Shown: positions 10,118-19,312 of the stretch, in pieces
Position numbering within the stretch: the first letter of the stretch is position 1
Layout of the letters: each line of letters opens with the position of its first letter
DNA from: Hypsibius dujardini
Taxonomy: Eukaryota > Tardigrada > Eutardigrada > Parachela > Hypsibiidae
Length of the DNA stretch: 29,312 nt
Assembly: GCA_001579985.1 (NCBI GenBank)
Contig: LRSR01012187.1
Span: 1 to 29,312 of the forward strand
Reading direction: 5' to 3'
Notes under the pieces: model-generated
What the model was told of the DNA's origin: nothing
The model's database searches: none
Seen by the model: the letters and a program-made list of their open reading frames with translations, nothing else
Position numbers and translations under genes: made by a program

Positions 10118-12114
10118 TTGTGACTGGTACTATGATTAAAAAATGGATCGGGCTATAAATACGCCACATTCCTCATACTTGAGCTATGGGTCGCTGCTTC
10201 TTTTAGTCGGTCTTCAAACGACATGGAGACCGTAGAGTCAACGTGTAAAGTGAGCGTGGTAACACCGGATCCCGGGACGCTTATGAAGTCGTGAATTGAG
10301 TTCAGATGCAGGGTCAGTAATGGGTAGAAGAGATTGTCTTGTGACATATCATCCGCGATAACGCTCAAATCGTTCCACCTAAACAACCGCAGGAGTTCCA
10401 GCACGGCCTGAATGACGGAGTAGTGCGCGGAAGGTCCGAGAGTCAGCAGGGTCGGGAAGCGAGCGTCATCCCACAACATCGTATCTGAAGCAGTACTGCA
10501 AAACATCCTCGTGAAATACTAGTGGCCGAAAATAGGAAAAAACATGAAGCACACCACAGCTTCCCAATTATGACCACATTAATTACCTTGCTATAATTGG
10601 TGCACCCATTTCTACGGAACAAAAAAATATCACTGTATATTTCCATTACGTGCAGTCTTATTAAAGACGGCTTAAAAGTATTTAATTGATGAGTTCGGCT
10701 CTAATTTAAATTAAAAGAAATTTAAATTCAATTCGCCATCCATAAACGGAAAATCTTACCTCGACCCAAGTCTCCCAGAGCAAAAATCTCTCCACTACAG
10801 CCTATACACAATGGCAAAGATTGCCATTAAAATATTGTGTATTTAAATATATATGTCACAGCATATAAAGTTACGCAGAAGTAATTACCTTTTAATTGGG
10901 CTCTTATTAATTTAAAATAATAGATAACAGTAACTATTTCCAAAAAGCAAGAATTGAATATAGATAGACTTGCCAATAATTTTCTACATCTTAATTGGGT
11001 AGAATTATAACTTAACTCATCCAGCATTCATATTTAATTTAAGATTATAAATTAAAATTCATTCAAAGCAAAGTTTGCTTGTTGATATACTGTAGAGTCT
11101 CGACCACTTGGTGCCAGTTTTTATTGACCCACTTAGGTAGCAAAATGTGTGCAGGCATAATATACGGGTGGGTCTAAAATTTGACACCAAATGGTTGAAA
11201 CTTTACAGTACCATACAAGTACACGCATACGTATGTATGTATACGTATACACGTATACATATATACGCATACACGTCTACGTATATATATATACGTATAC
11301 ACGTATACAAGTATACGTATACGTATATATGTATACGCCTCTCGTACCGGGAGAGATGGCAAACTGTTTCCGGCTGGTATTCCCCTTATACTCCCGCTCA
11401 TCCGAGTCGTAGAGCCCGCTCAGCAGCACCAGCATCTCGCCCTCCGAGTCCGTGCAGCTGGCGTATTTGCCCTCATGGTAGTGAGTGATGCTACGGAAAT
11501 CGCGGAAGATCCTCGGGTAGAGTTGGCGAGCCCGTTCCAGGGCCACGTCGTAGGCCGGCGAGGTGGTGGATCGGCCGTACAATTCCCCGTCACCGACCAC
11601 AATATTGGAGATATCGAAAGGCACCACGGGCTGTATGCATAGGAAGAATCTCATATTTTATATTTGCATCTATATTTGATTTTTTATTTTTTTATCTTGT
11701 ATTTTATATTTCATATTTTATTTTATGTTAAAATTTTTTATTTTTTATTTTCATATTGACATCTTTTTACATGTCAAATATTTTTTGAAAACCAGGGGGC
11801 GCAGCTATATATATTTTTGGAAGAGGACTGGAATTCCGAGCGGAGCTCTTCGGAAATGGCCGATAGCTCCGCCCCCTGCGCCCGTACGAATATTTGACTG
11901 ATGCTAATCGATTTCAAATTGAAATTGGGTTTGGAAAATATTAAGAAAAGTGTGTTTTATATAAAGCTTAAGTCCCGCGATGATAGTTTCGTTCGCAGAC
12001 TGGAATTAAGGCCAGAAAGAGGTGCGGCGGGACGTAAAGGCGTACCGTTCCAGAGACCACACGAAGAATTACAGCCACCCCGCCAATGATGAAGAGAAAA
12101 CTTGATGGAGACAT
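2012..12114 (-). CDS. Receptor-type (membrane) guanylate cyclase, 22 exons, complete
   Basis: Predicted single-pass receptor that makes cGMP from GTP on ligand binding. Exons in transcript order: 12114-12046, 11630-11348, 10801-10760, 10611-10587, 10495-10179, 9894-9848, 9701-9585, 9377-9240, 9133-9083, 8762-8586, 7338-7136, 7102-7021, 6956-6925, 6568-6289, 6143-5958, 5472-5121, 4856-4541, 4183-3964, 3374-3218, 2934-2886, 2779-2730, 2253-2012. All have GT-AG borders and matching phases; the total is 3435 nt, an open frame of 1144 residues, close to the usual 1000-1150 of the family. Order of parts: signal peptide 1-22, ANF-receptor-like ligand domain to about 480, membrane segment about 494-513, kinase homology domain about 530-870, coiled linker, cyclase domain about 906-1130. 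Residue 1 is the Met before a hydrophobic leader ([12 protein letters not shown]). Uncertain: start of exon 7 (9701 or 9716) and the junctions around the membrane exon. The exact subtype and ligand cannot be told. Confidence 0.87.
2988..3160. repeat. (TGTC)n array in cyclase intron 19
   Basis: Imperfect TGTC/TGCC tetranucleotide tract in the intron between exons 19 and 20. It creates long Cys-rich or Gln/Thr-rich phantom frames on both strands. Confidence 0.95.
3392..3897. mobile_element. Foldback element filling cyclase intron 18 (copy 1)
   Basis: Terminal inverted repeats of about 70 bp: TTTGGGTCCTTACACCGGTC... on the left, ...CGACCTGTAAGGACCCAAA on the right, continuing through a GACCCCTCA and AGCCAGGGGG pair. 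It occupies 506 of 589 intron bases and ends 17 nt from the acceptor of exon 19. It contains a run of ten G. A diverged copy in the same orientation is at 19313-19797. Confidence 0.8.
4541..6568 (-). CDS. Cyclase gene: kinase homology domain and linker, exons 14-17
   Basis: Intracellular regulatory pseudokinase. Exon 14 (6568-6289) opens with [12 protein letters not shown], the family's 'LWKIRWEDV' entry. Exon 15 (6143-5958) has the [15 protein letters not shown] strand, equivalent to 'LRHENV'. Exon 16 (5472-5121) has [22 protein letters not shown] and [13 protein letters not shown] (APE and subdomain IX). The catalytic HRD aspartate is absent (SPLRYHG) and the DFG position reads DRVG, so phosphotransfer is not expected, as is normal for receptor cyclases. 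Exon 17 (4856-4541) has [15 protein letters not shown], then a helical linker ([19 protein letters not shown]) that normally forms the dimerising coiled coil, ending in LLSNVLPK before the cyclase domain. Confidence 0.88.
5591..5658. repeat. 17-bp polypurine minisatellite, four units
   Basis: Four consecutive 17-bp units of the form GGACGAAAAAGGGNAGG in cyclase intron 15. Plus-strand bases are almost all purine. Confidence 0.85.
5669..5843. mobile_element. MITE copy 1 (TTCACATATTACGTA ends) in cyclase intron 15
   Basis: About 33-bp inverted ends: CTTAGGC...TTCACATATTACGTA against TACGTGATATGTGAA...GCCTAAG. The interior (TCTGGACCCTTGATTACTCA, GGCCCCGCCCTCCAGTA, GATTATCTGGGTAGGTG) is strongly similar to 25163-25328. 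No coding sequence. Confidence 0.8.
6925..7338 (-). CDS. Cyclase gene: juxtamembrane and transmembrane exons 11-13
   Basis: Exon 11 (7338-7136) encodes a Cys- and Trp-containing juxtamembrane stretch ([18 protein letters not shown]) of the kind found just outside the membrane in this family. Exon 12 (7102-7021) gives the membrane segment [20 protein letters not shown], followed by the basic exon 13 (6956-6925, 32 nt; [10 protein letters not shown]). This reading keeps phase into exon 14 but needs a 33-nt intron at 7103-7135. A second frame of exon 12 is also very hydrophobic ([19 protein letters not shown]) but would break phase downstream. The segment is therefore clearly transmembrane-coding, while its exact reading frame needs cDNA. 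Confidence 0.6.
8118..8399. mobile_element. Inverted-repeat element with CCCCCGATCTCAA ends, in cyclase intron 10
   Basis: TATTCCCCCGATCTCAAGAG at the left edge is repeated inverted at the right edge (CATTGAGATCGGGGGATTA). The interior holds two (ATTG)n arrays. No coding sequence and no second copy in the window. Confidence 0.6.
8586..12114 (-). CDS. Cyclase gene: signal peptide and extracellular ligand-binding exons 1-10
   Basis: Exon 1 encodes a leader ending near VVSG. Exon 2 carries the start of the ANF-receptor fold ([18 protein letters not shown], then [15 protein letters not shown]). Exons 3 and 4 are very short (42 and 25 nt) and supply [14 protein letters not shown] and EMGAPIIA, the usual family stretch between the 'SPGCS' and 'TASD' motifs. 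Exon 5 gives [20 protein letters not shown] and a second lobe; exon 6 (47 nt) gives [16 protein letters not shown], matching the family's 'RVIVLC...VREIM' strand. Exons 7-10 complete the domain, including [12 protein letters not shown] and a last strand of the YSPHKRGF type. Potential N-glycosylation sites such as NRS, NHT and NET are visible. The family's Cl-binding and hormone contacts cannot be judged by eye. Low sequence conservation is normal for this domain, so identity rests on order, exon phases and downstream catalytic exons. Confidence 0.8.
9380..9407. repeat. 9-bp tandem repeat at a splice acceptor
   Basis: Three copies of CAAATTACA directly next to the acceptor of cyclase exon 8; on the gene strand it reads TGTAATTTG repeated up to GCAG. 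Confidence 0.75.
10001..10117. repeat. (GACA)n/(CA)n array in cyclase intron 5
   Basis: ACAGACAGAT, then a CA run, then about 18 pure GACA units. The two plus-strand frames over it are repeat artefacts. Confidence 0.95.
11088..11210. mobile_element. MITE with TACTGTA ends, copy 1, cyclase intron 2
   Basis: The left end TACTGTAGAGTCTCGACCAC is mirrored at the right by ...ATGGTTGAAACTTTACAGTA. It shares the interior tract TACGGGTGGGTCTAAAA with the element at 25898-26028, so the two are one family. TA flanks both ends. Confidence 0.7.
11223..11338. repeat. Alternating (TATACG)n purine-pyrimidine tract
   Basis: About 115 bp of TATACG, TACACG and TATA steps, almost strictly alternating pyrimidine-purine and largely self-complementary, starting within 10 bp of the donor of cyclase exon 2. 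Confidence 0.9.
11783..11945. mobile_element. Remnant of the GGGGCGGAGCTAT foldback family in cyclase intron 1
   Basis: AGGGGGCGCAGCTATA and ATAGCTCCGCCCCCTG face each other, and the right flank ACTGATGCTAATCGATTTCA resembles the arms of the copies at 996-1553 and 24790-25577. The left arm is partly lost in AT-rich sequence. Confidence 0.6.
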
Positions 12115-12270
12115 GGCATGACAGAGGATTGAGTATTGGACACTTAATTCACAACATTTCGCCTTCCTCACTCGGAATTTCGTCATATATTTATGCTGGC
12201 CAGATCCAGTCGTCGAAATGGAATTTTTGAAAGAAGTTGTGAGTGATTGCCGTTACAGGTCGCCCTGGTC

Positions 12271-12393
12271 TTAAACTATCGAGGCGAAAATGTTGCCGCA
12301 TTTTTGGCTGAGCGGCTCAAACATACAATTGATTCCCTCATCCGCTTCCTGTGTCCCATTGATGAAACGGTCGAAATCGGTGACTTGGCACAT
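12271..12393 (-). other. Short coding-like ORF abutting a transposon-like element
   Basis: The minus frame reads MCQVTDFDRFINGTQEAD, then EGINCMFEPLSQKCGNIF and a stop at 12271. Its composition is protein-like, with three cysteines and no repeat content. Upstream it runs directly into the inverted-repeat element at 12393-12542, whose last bases provide a possible acceptor (ATACAG). It lies about 160 bp upstream of the cyclase start on the same strand. It may be a relic of an exon cut off by the insertion, or chance. Confidence 0.25.
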
Positions 12394-12542
12394 ACTGTAT
12401 TTTCGCGTTAGACAGGGACAGTCGTACTGGAGTGGAACGTGTGCACGGCTTGTGTGCACCCTACACACAGCACAAGCGCCGCGTGGCCGATTAAACGTTC
12501 CACATCTCGTACGCTGTCCCTGTCTAACGCGAAAATACAGTA
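12393..12542. mobile_element. 150-bp MITE with perfect 29-bp terminal inverted repeats
   Basis: 12393-12421 and 12514-12542 are exact inverted complements (TACTGTATTTTCGCGTTAGA...). The match continues imperfectly inward so the whole element can fold into a hairpin. Outer TA dinucleotides and the TACTGTA start resemble the elements at 11088 and 25898. Confidence 0.85.
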
Positions 12543-13405
12543 CTCAAATAACACACGAGATGAGGCTAACGACGTTGACGACGTTGACGCAATCCTATGC
12601 CTGAGTATTAATATTGGAGCATGGCATTTTGGGAACAATTAATCTCTACAGTACTTGAAAAGCGATCCGTGCATTTTGTTCGCCGTCGGAGCAAACCACA
12701 TTTTGCTTCCTACGAAATTCCCCGCAAATTGGATGTACACACAGACGGTGAATACATTTATATGGGAATGTGGCGTATTGGGTTATTCAAAAGGATGCGG
12801 ATGAGGATTATGGGTTCAGGGGAACAACAGTTTTGCAAATAACAAATGACCCCGAGGGATCATTGAATTGAATTGAATTGAATCGTCAGTTTCAATTTTT
12901 CAACTGATGCCAGGGCGTCTTTAAGGTCTGTCTGCAATCAATACTTGGAACATAAGACCACTGAATTTGCACAGTGCTTTTAATATGACATTTCGGTCTT
13001 ATTTTAATAAGTATTCAATATATTAAATAAAAATCAGGAAGCGCTAAAATAGTCGGTTTACACAGTTACATGTCTTCTAATATATTAAGAAGAACAAAAA
13101 CAAAGATAAATGCTATCAAGCTCAATGGGTCAGAGCCAGGCATCAACTAAATAACTTGTCTGCAAGGACAAGTCTATTTCAAAGTATCCCCAAAAAATAA
13201 TTTCCTACCTAAAAAATGTGACCAAACGAAAAGGCCACAGGGTGACGGACACAGACGGTGCGCCACCTGCCGGTGGTCAGCAACGTTTATCCATAATGAT
13301 GACCGACTTACCCAGCCTGACTCGGTACTAGTTTTGCGCGCCGGAGTATCATCGTACGTAGAGGGATACGATACGATAAACGCTACGGGCATCTCGTCGT
13401 GTCAG
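12543..13405. other. Divergent intergenic region between the cyclase and TMF1
   Basis: Apart from an (ATTGA)n run near 12864-12882, no gene, RNA or element is recognisable. A 73-codon plus frame at 12621-12842 has no known similarity and no splice context. It should contain the TMF1 promoter at its right end. Confidence 0.4.
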
Positions 13406-13420
13406 TCACGTCACGTCACC
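13406..13420. promoter_or_regulatory. Tandem CRE/UPRE-like sites upstream of TMF1
   Basis: TCACGTCACGTCACC lies about 100 bp before the TMF1 start codon; the reverse strand reads TGACGTGACGTGA, two overlapping copies of the ACGT-core site bound by ATF/CREB and XBP1-type bZIP factors. Position suits a core promoter element. Binding is inferred only from the motif. Confidence 0.4.
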
Positions 13421-13520
13421 CATAAATCCTAACGACGTCCACAATTCATTGGAGCGATTTTTTGTTATTTCCCGTCCCGGAGAATTTATTCAAAATTATA
13501 GCAATTAAATCTCGCCGCAG

Positions 13521-15996
13521 ATGAGCTGGTTCGAGGCGTCAAATTGGGCCAACATCGCCAAGACTGCCAAAACCGCCGTCAAATATGCGCAAAAGAACAT
13601 CGACAAAGTCCTGGAAATCCCCGAAATCATCACGGAGAAGGACCATGTCACGGAGGAAAACGCTAGCGATGCCAGGGCGGCAAACGGAACTGTCGTGGCC
13701 GAAACAGAGCCCGATATTAAAGGTGAACAGCAGTGGATCAGGAGTTTGTAGCGTAATGAACGCATTGATTGATTGATTGATTGCCGTAGGCTTTGATGAA
13801 TTGATTGATTTGATTAATTTGATTGACAATTCGTATTTCATCACTTAATAGTTAGGTAAATTGATTGATTGCACTAAAACGTAAACTCAACTGTTCTTTT
13901 ACATTCCCACTTTGCATTCTTGCATCTTTATTAGTGGTTTATTTCTGTTCGATTGCAGAAGAAACGGACGGATTCTTCTCCTTGTTCGGGGTGGCCGATC
14001 CATCGTCCAATGGAATTTCATCCAAGCCAAAAGAATCTTCCCTTTTACCGCCGACCTCGCGACTAAAATCCTCCCCTTCCATCAGTCGCGTGTCGAGCAC
14101 CGCCTCCTTGACGGGTCTGCGAGCAGTCGAATCATGGATCGCCTCTGACACACATTCCGAGTTGCCTTCATCGTCCAATTTTCAGGGCGCGACGTCCTCG
14201 ACAAAAAAGGAAGAAAATTCCCTCCCCGCCGTCCATAGCCTCCCATCGGTGAATGCCGCATCTTCTTCGCTGGCGCCCAGCAGTTCGTTTCAGTCTCTCC
14301 ATTCGGCGTCGCAAGAGCGACTGCTGGCCTTCTCAAAGAGCAACGATAAGTTGGAGACGCTCGAGGACGACGATACCAGTGCCGCGGAATTCCTCCCGCT
14401 GCAAATCCCATCCGGCCGCTTGGAGATCATTTTTCATGATGAGGATGCGCCGCCGTCGACGAAAAGTCCGGAAAACTTGGACGAGCTAGTGGAGGTGTCC
14501 CTTGTCCCCGCGGAGGAAGAAGTGAAAACTACGGAATCAGTCAGTTCAATAGATCAATCAACCGAAGGAACACTGCAGAAAAGTGTGTTTGACTTGATTG
14601 ATCAATCAACTGAAGGCGCGCATGATGAAGTTGATGGCGATTCGATCAGCCAATCAACCGATACATTTGTGCATGACGTGGCGACATCGAATAGCCTGAC
14701 TGCAGTTGTGCATCTTACCGCTGCTTCAGAGGAGGTAGATCGTGGATTTTCGGATGTGAGAATAGTGCGATTGCGGAGTGTGGACACTGCAGAAGACGAA
14801 GAGAAGCACGAGGACAGCGAACTAATTTCGTTTGAGTCTGCTGATCCGATTGCTGATTTGTCTTCGTCTTCTCCGACGTTGGAGTTGGAGCCAGTAAAAT
14901 TGGAAACCATTGATATATTGAAGAAGCCAGTTACTGAACCGCTGATGGATTCAGGCCCCTTTCAAGCGGTACGGTTGGAATGGCTCAATTCATTGATTGG
15001 ACCGGGCGATTGATTGATTAAGTGTATTTATAAATACATCTTGATTTACGGTGTTTTAGGAATTAGACCGTTTGCGATCAGTTCTGGCAAGTCGAGAGCA
15101 GAAACTTCTGGATGTCAGTCGCGAGAATGCCCAGTTGAAGGAGACGAACGATAACCTTTCCAGGTGCGTGTTCTTAACACCTTAAGTGTGTTCGTACCTT
15201 ACCTACGAAAGTTTATCTCGCACATGTAATAACACAATAATTTATTTGAATTTAAAATCTTGTTCAAGTGCTGAAAACGTAGTTTAATCCACACATTTTT
15301 TTCTCGTTTGCAGTCAAATTTCCGATTGGGCGTCCTCTCGGACGGAGATGGAACAACGGGATAAAGATTTCGCATTGATGGAGCGGAAGTTGCAGCAGCT
15401 GACCGAGGAGAAGGCCTCACTCGCCGAACAGTTGCTCCTGACAAAAACAGAATTATCCACTTAGTACGTGCGGCATAGGTCGTCGGACATTTAATAATGC
15501 TCCGAACGTTGCCGAAGTTCCATTATGTTTTTTTTTGTAGTACTAATGCGAAAAAAGACAACACAGCCGCTCAGTTGAAGGAGGCCCTGAAGAAGGTGGA
15601 CGAGAAGGAGCAGACTATTAAGGAGCTGATGCAGGAGGGCGAAAAGCTGTCCAAGCAGCAGTTCCAGAGCTCCAGTCACATTCAGAAGCAGAAGGCCAAG
15701 CAGAAGGAGTTGGAGACGGAGAACGCAAAATTGAAGTAAGTGTAGTTATGAGCAAGCGGACTGCCTCGGGGTCCAGTTGGAAGGGAAATTTCAGACAATG
15801 CATTATGTACGGAGCCTCTGGGTCGTTTAAGCGCTTACAGAATCTCCAGCGAACCCAGCGGGCTGAAATGGTTATTCGGATGGCATAATTTAGCTTCTAG
15901 TAAAGGCTGTCTGACTGTAATTATTTGCACTTATGTTCTGTATTGTCTGTCTGTTACAGCACTGTATCTGGGCCTTTGTGTCTGCCTGCTCAGCTA

Positions 15997-16050
<54 letters not shown>

Positions 16051-17090
16051 AGTCTTTTTGTCTGTCTATATGCATTGTATGTATCTAGCTTGCTGCTTGT
16101 CTGTCTGCCGGTCTGTTGTTCGGCCTGTCTTTCTGTTGGTCCGTCTATTTGTCTTTGTTTGTGGATGTCTTCGTTCATATGTCTTTTCTAATGTATTTGT
16201 CTGTCCTTGCCTGTCTGCCTATCTGCCGGTCGATCTCATCTGCCTTTCCTTTCTGTCCGCTTGCCTGTGATCCGGTTCAAGTGTCTCAGGCTGTTTTAAA
16301 TTGTTAATGCCTGTCTGTACTTCTGAATTCTGATAATTAATATCCCGTTATCATTCCAACTGTTTCTTACTCGCCCTCACTGTAAATGACTTTAGCTTTT
16401 GGCTCTCTAATTTGACGAATTTTTTTGGCAATTTTTAGGAGCGATTTAGAGGACCGCGTCGCTGAAGTTACCACCCTAAAAAGCACCCTTACATTGGCGG
16501 AGGAATTAGACCATAAAAACAATGCCACCATGAAACAACAAAACGCCTCAGTTGAGCGGCTCGAACGCGATCTCGTGATCTCACGTAATCTCCTCGATGA
16601 ATCGAAGGCCAAAATTAGCAGCATGCAAGCCGCCCTCGACTCTGCCTACAAGGAGCTTGCCGATCTCCACCGGCAGAAAGCAACCCAGGAGGGCCACGTC
16701 CATGAGGCGCTCCTGACGACCGAACTGGCCGCTAAGGAGGAACTGCGTCAAGCCTTGGAACAGCAGAAGCAGGATTTGATTCTCGGCCAGGAGGAGTTGA
16801 CAGAACGTGTGGAGGCCTTGCAAACAAGTCTGAACCGGACTGAGGCGACGCTGCGGAGGAAGGAGGACGCCCAGCGGGAGGAGATTGCGGATTATCAACA
16901 ACGGTTGCAGGATTCGATGACGCGGAACGAGGAGCTGAGTCAGAATTTGACCCAGGCGACCAGGCCGCTTTTGCGGCAGAATGAAGCGTTGCAGCGGCAA
17001 ATAGCCGAGCAGAGTGTGACGTTCGATCAAGTGGAACGGAGTCTGACGAAACGGCTGCAGGTTTGTCATGAGGAGAGGAAAGGGAACAAA

Positions 17091-17149
<59 letters not shown>

Positions 17150-18913
17150 GGAAAAGACATACGTACAGGCAGGCAGACGGACAGACAGAAACACAGACAG
17201 ACAAGCGTACGTACAGGCAGACAGACAATAAAAAATGATAGTCAGACAAATACGCAGACGCATAAAAACACAAAAGGTCAGGCGGGCAAATCGACAATTA
17301 TCACTGATTTTTATCGGCGTTTTGTAACAGGAAGCATCGACTCAGCTAGCTCTAGCGCAAGGGAAAGAGCGAGACGCTACCGACAAACTCGCTGTGCTGA
17401 CCGGAAGTATCGAAGCCCTAGACTCACAACTCACTCAGATTCGCCTTGAGCGAGCCAGCTTGTCGTCCGATGTTGACGCGGAACGGAGGAAGGCTCGCAT
17501 GCTGGAGGAGAAATTGACTGCTACACGCAATGATTTAGAAAAGTTACGGGAAACATCAACGGCAGAGTTGAGTGCTCTGCGACGTGAAAAGCAGTTGTTG
17601 GATCACCAGATCGCCCTGGAACGGGAAAACCTAAGCATGGAGCAGAGGAAGACCGCTAATTTAGCGGAACAAGTTGGCGATCTGCAGAGATTGAGTCGCA
17701 CGTCCAGTGCTCAAGCAGATTCAGGTATGTCTGAAACTTTGATGTCAGTGATCCTTTTCGGCAGTTCTTCTGCATATGCCTGTCTGCCTGTTTGTTTGCT
17801 GACTGTCCATCTAGCTGTCTTTCAATGACTGTTTCTTTCAGTCTGTCTGTCTGTCTGTCTTGTCGACTTATCTGCCTTTTTGTCTTTTTGCGTAATTTTC
17901 GTCTGTCTGTCTGTCTGTCACCCTGTTTGCCTCCCCATTAGCTTGTCTCTATGATCGTTAGCAATCCTAGTCTGTGGCTCGCCTTTCTGATAGTGTATCT
18001 ACTTGCCTTTTTGTCTGCCTGCTTCCTTGTTTGCCTGGCTGTCCATCTTTTTGTTACTTTGCTGTTGCATGTCCAGTACCTCATTGCTGATTTACTTAGC
18101 TCAGTTTTCTGTTTTGATCGCTGGTCTAATCACCTTGCCCCTCTGTTGCAGGTGTTCCTTTGAGGAGGTCGGATTCCGTCAACAGTAACTCTAGCACGTT
18201 AGACGGACGGTGGTCACCGACCAGCCAACAGACCAACTCTCTTTACGATGTTCTCCGGGGCGGCACTGCGCCCTTTTTGGAATCGGTGCAGTCCCAGCTG
18301 CGGCTGAAAGAAGGGGAAGTGCTGCATCTCAGAACAGAATTGCGGCAGCTCGAGGCGTCGCGCTTGAAGTACACTGATGAGATTATCAAGCTCAACGAGA
18401 AGACCCAGGAGATTGAGAAACTGCGTGGTGAAATCGAAGCAGCTCAGGCTGACAAGGAGGTATGCTTCGTTGGGCTGGCATCGTGTCTGTCTGGCTGACT
18501 ATATGTATGTTAGTTTGTCTGTCTGACTCTGTTTGTCTCTGACTGCTTATCGCTGTCTGTCAGTCTGTCTGTATGTCTTTCTGTCTGGCTGTCTTTCAAT
18601 CTTGCTGTCTATCAATTCCTCTGTCTGCATATCTGCATGTTTGTCTGCCTGTGTGTGTTTGTCTCTGTCTGTCCGTTAATCCGTGTCCATCTGTCTGTCT
18701 CTCTATCCATCTGTCAGTCTCTCGTCTGTCTTTTTGACGTGCTCCACGTTTTCTGCTCCACGTTTTCTGCTCTAGGAGCTGGGTCGTCGGTATCAAGCAA
18801 TGCTGCAGATGTACGGAGAGAAGGCGGAGGAGCTGCAGGAGCTGCGGCTCGACTATGAAGACATGAAAGCTCTTTACCGCACCCAAATTGATGCGTTAAC
18901 CCAGAAGAGTTGA
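13521..18913 (+). CDS. TMF1: TMF1 (TATA element modulatory factor / golgin), nine exons, complete
   Basis: Golgi-associated coiled-coil tether of the TMF/golgin family; relatives bind Rab6 and capture vesicles. Exons: 13521-13722, 13959-14968, 15060-15163, 15314-15463, 15541-15735, 16439-17060, 17331-17724, 18152-18459, 18776-18913. All junctions are GT-AG and in phase; the total is 3123 nt, 1040 residues (human TMF1 is about 1090). The N-terminus MSWFEASNWANIAKTAKTA and the following KNIDKVLEI match the family's amphipathic start. Residues 68-404 (exon 2) are Ser/Glu-rich and disordered. Residues 405-890 are heptad-rich coiled coil. The last ~120 residues match the conserved TMF C-terminal domain: ESVQSQLRLKEGEVLHL, AMLQMYGEKAEELQELR, then ALYRTQIDALTQ. 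The Met codon follows GCCGCAG. The apparent upstream extension of exon 2 (Met at 13865) is intron, because a gcag acceptor ends at 13958. Confidence 0.93.
15996..16260. repeat. (TGTC)n array in TMF1 intron 5
   Basis: About 13 perfect TGTC units followed by a long degenerate tail of TGTC, TGCC and TTTG steps. Confidence 0.95.
17091..17226. repeat. (GACA)n array in TMF1 intron 6
   Basis: About 14 perfect GACA units then a degenerate tail, starting 30 bp after the exon 6 donor. It extends the exon 6 frame as a repeat artefact. Confidence 0.95.
17830..18080. repeat. Degenerate TGTC tracts in TMF1 intron 7
   Basis: Two short perfect (TGTC)4-5 runs in a pyrimidine-rich, degenerate TGTC/TGCC background that makes up most of the intron. 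Confidence 0.8.
18460..18775. repeat. TMF1 intron 8, nearly all degenerate TGTC repeat
   Basis: Almost the whole intron is built of TGTC, TGTT and TCTG variants. At its 3' end a 14-bp unit (GCTCCACGTTTTCT) is duplicated in tandem directly before the acceptor. Confidence 0.85.
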
Positions 18914-19312
18914 TTCTGCTTGTTCTTTCGTTCTTTTTTATCGGTCATCGATAGCGTGTTTGGTGGTGCTGAGTTTATCTGTGATCCGACTTAACAGTCG
19001 AAAACTAACCCAGTTTAGCGGACTAATTTAAAATCTGGAACGTAACATTTAGTAATGAAATCAGGGAATTTACGAATTGAAAGAAAGAAAACGAAAATCC
19101 CCCAAATTGTTCGTTGGTACACTGTAAAATGTATTTTTGCACACCTCCATGGAAACTTGTCGTAAACAAAAATTATATAAAAAACATCCACATTTCAACA
19201 TCTGAACGGGATAGAAAAATACTTTAATGTATATTTGTTATTGACTTAATTGTTATTGTGATAAGGAGTTGACGTTAGAAAGTAGTAGAGGCTTTGAGCG
19301 CCCAGTCTCATC
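18914..19312. other. TMF1 3' flank
   Basis: No gene recognised. It should include the TMF1 3' UTR; no clear AATAAA signal is visible on the plus strand. Confidence 0.4.

Noticed and set aside
13865-13958. Upstream Met and hydrophobic start of the long TMF1 frame, suggesting a signal peptide
   Set aside because: It is intron 1: the true start at 13521 gives the conserved MSWF N-terminus and a gcag acceptor precedes 13959 in correct phase.
16581-17297. 238-codon minus frame across TMF1 exon 6
   Set aside because: Antisense shadow of a coiled-coil exon (biased codons rarely give stops on the reverse) fused to the GACA array.
17951-18188. Leucine-rich hydrophobic frames suggesting a small membrane protein
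   Set aside because: They lie in the pyrimidine-rich degenerate TGTC intron 7 of TMF1, where such frames arise by composition.
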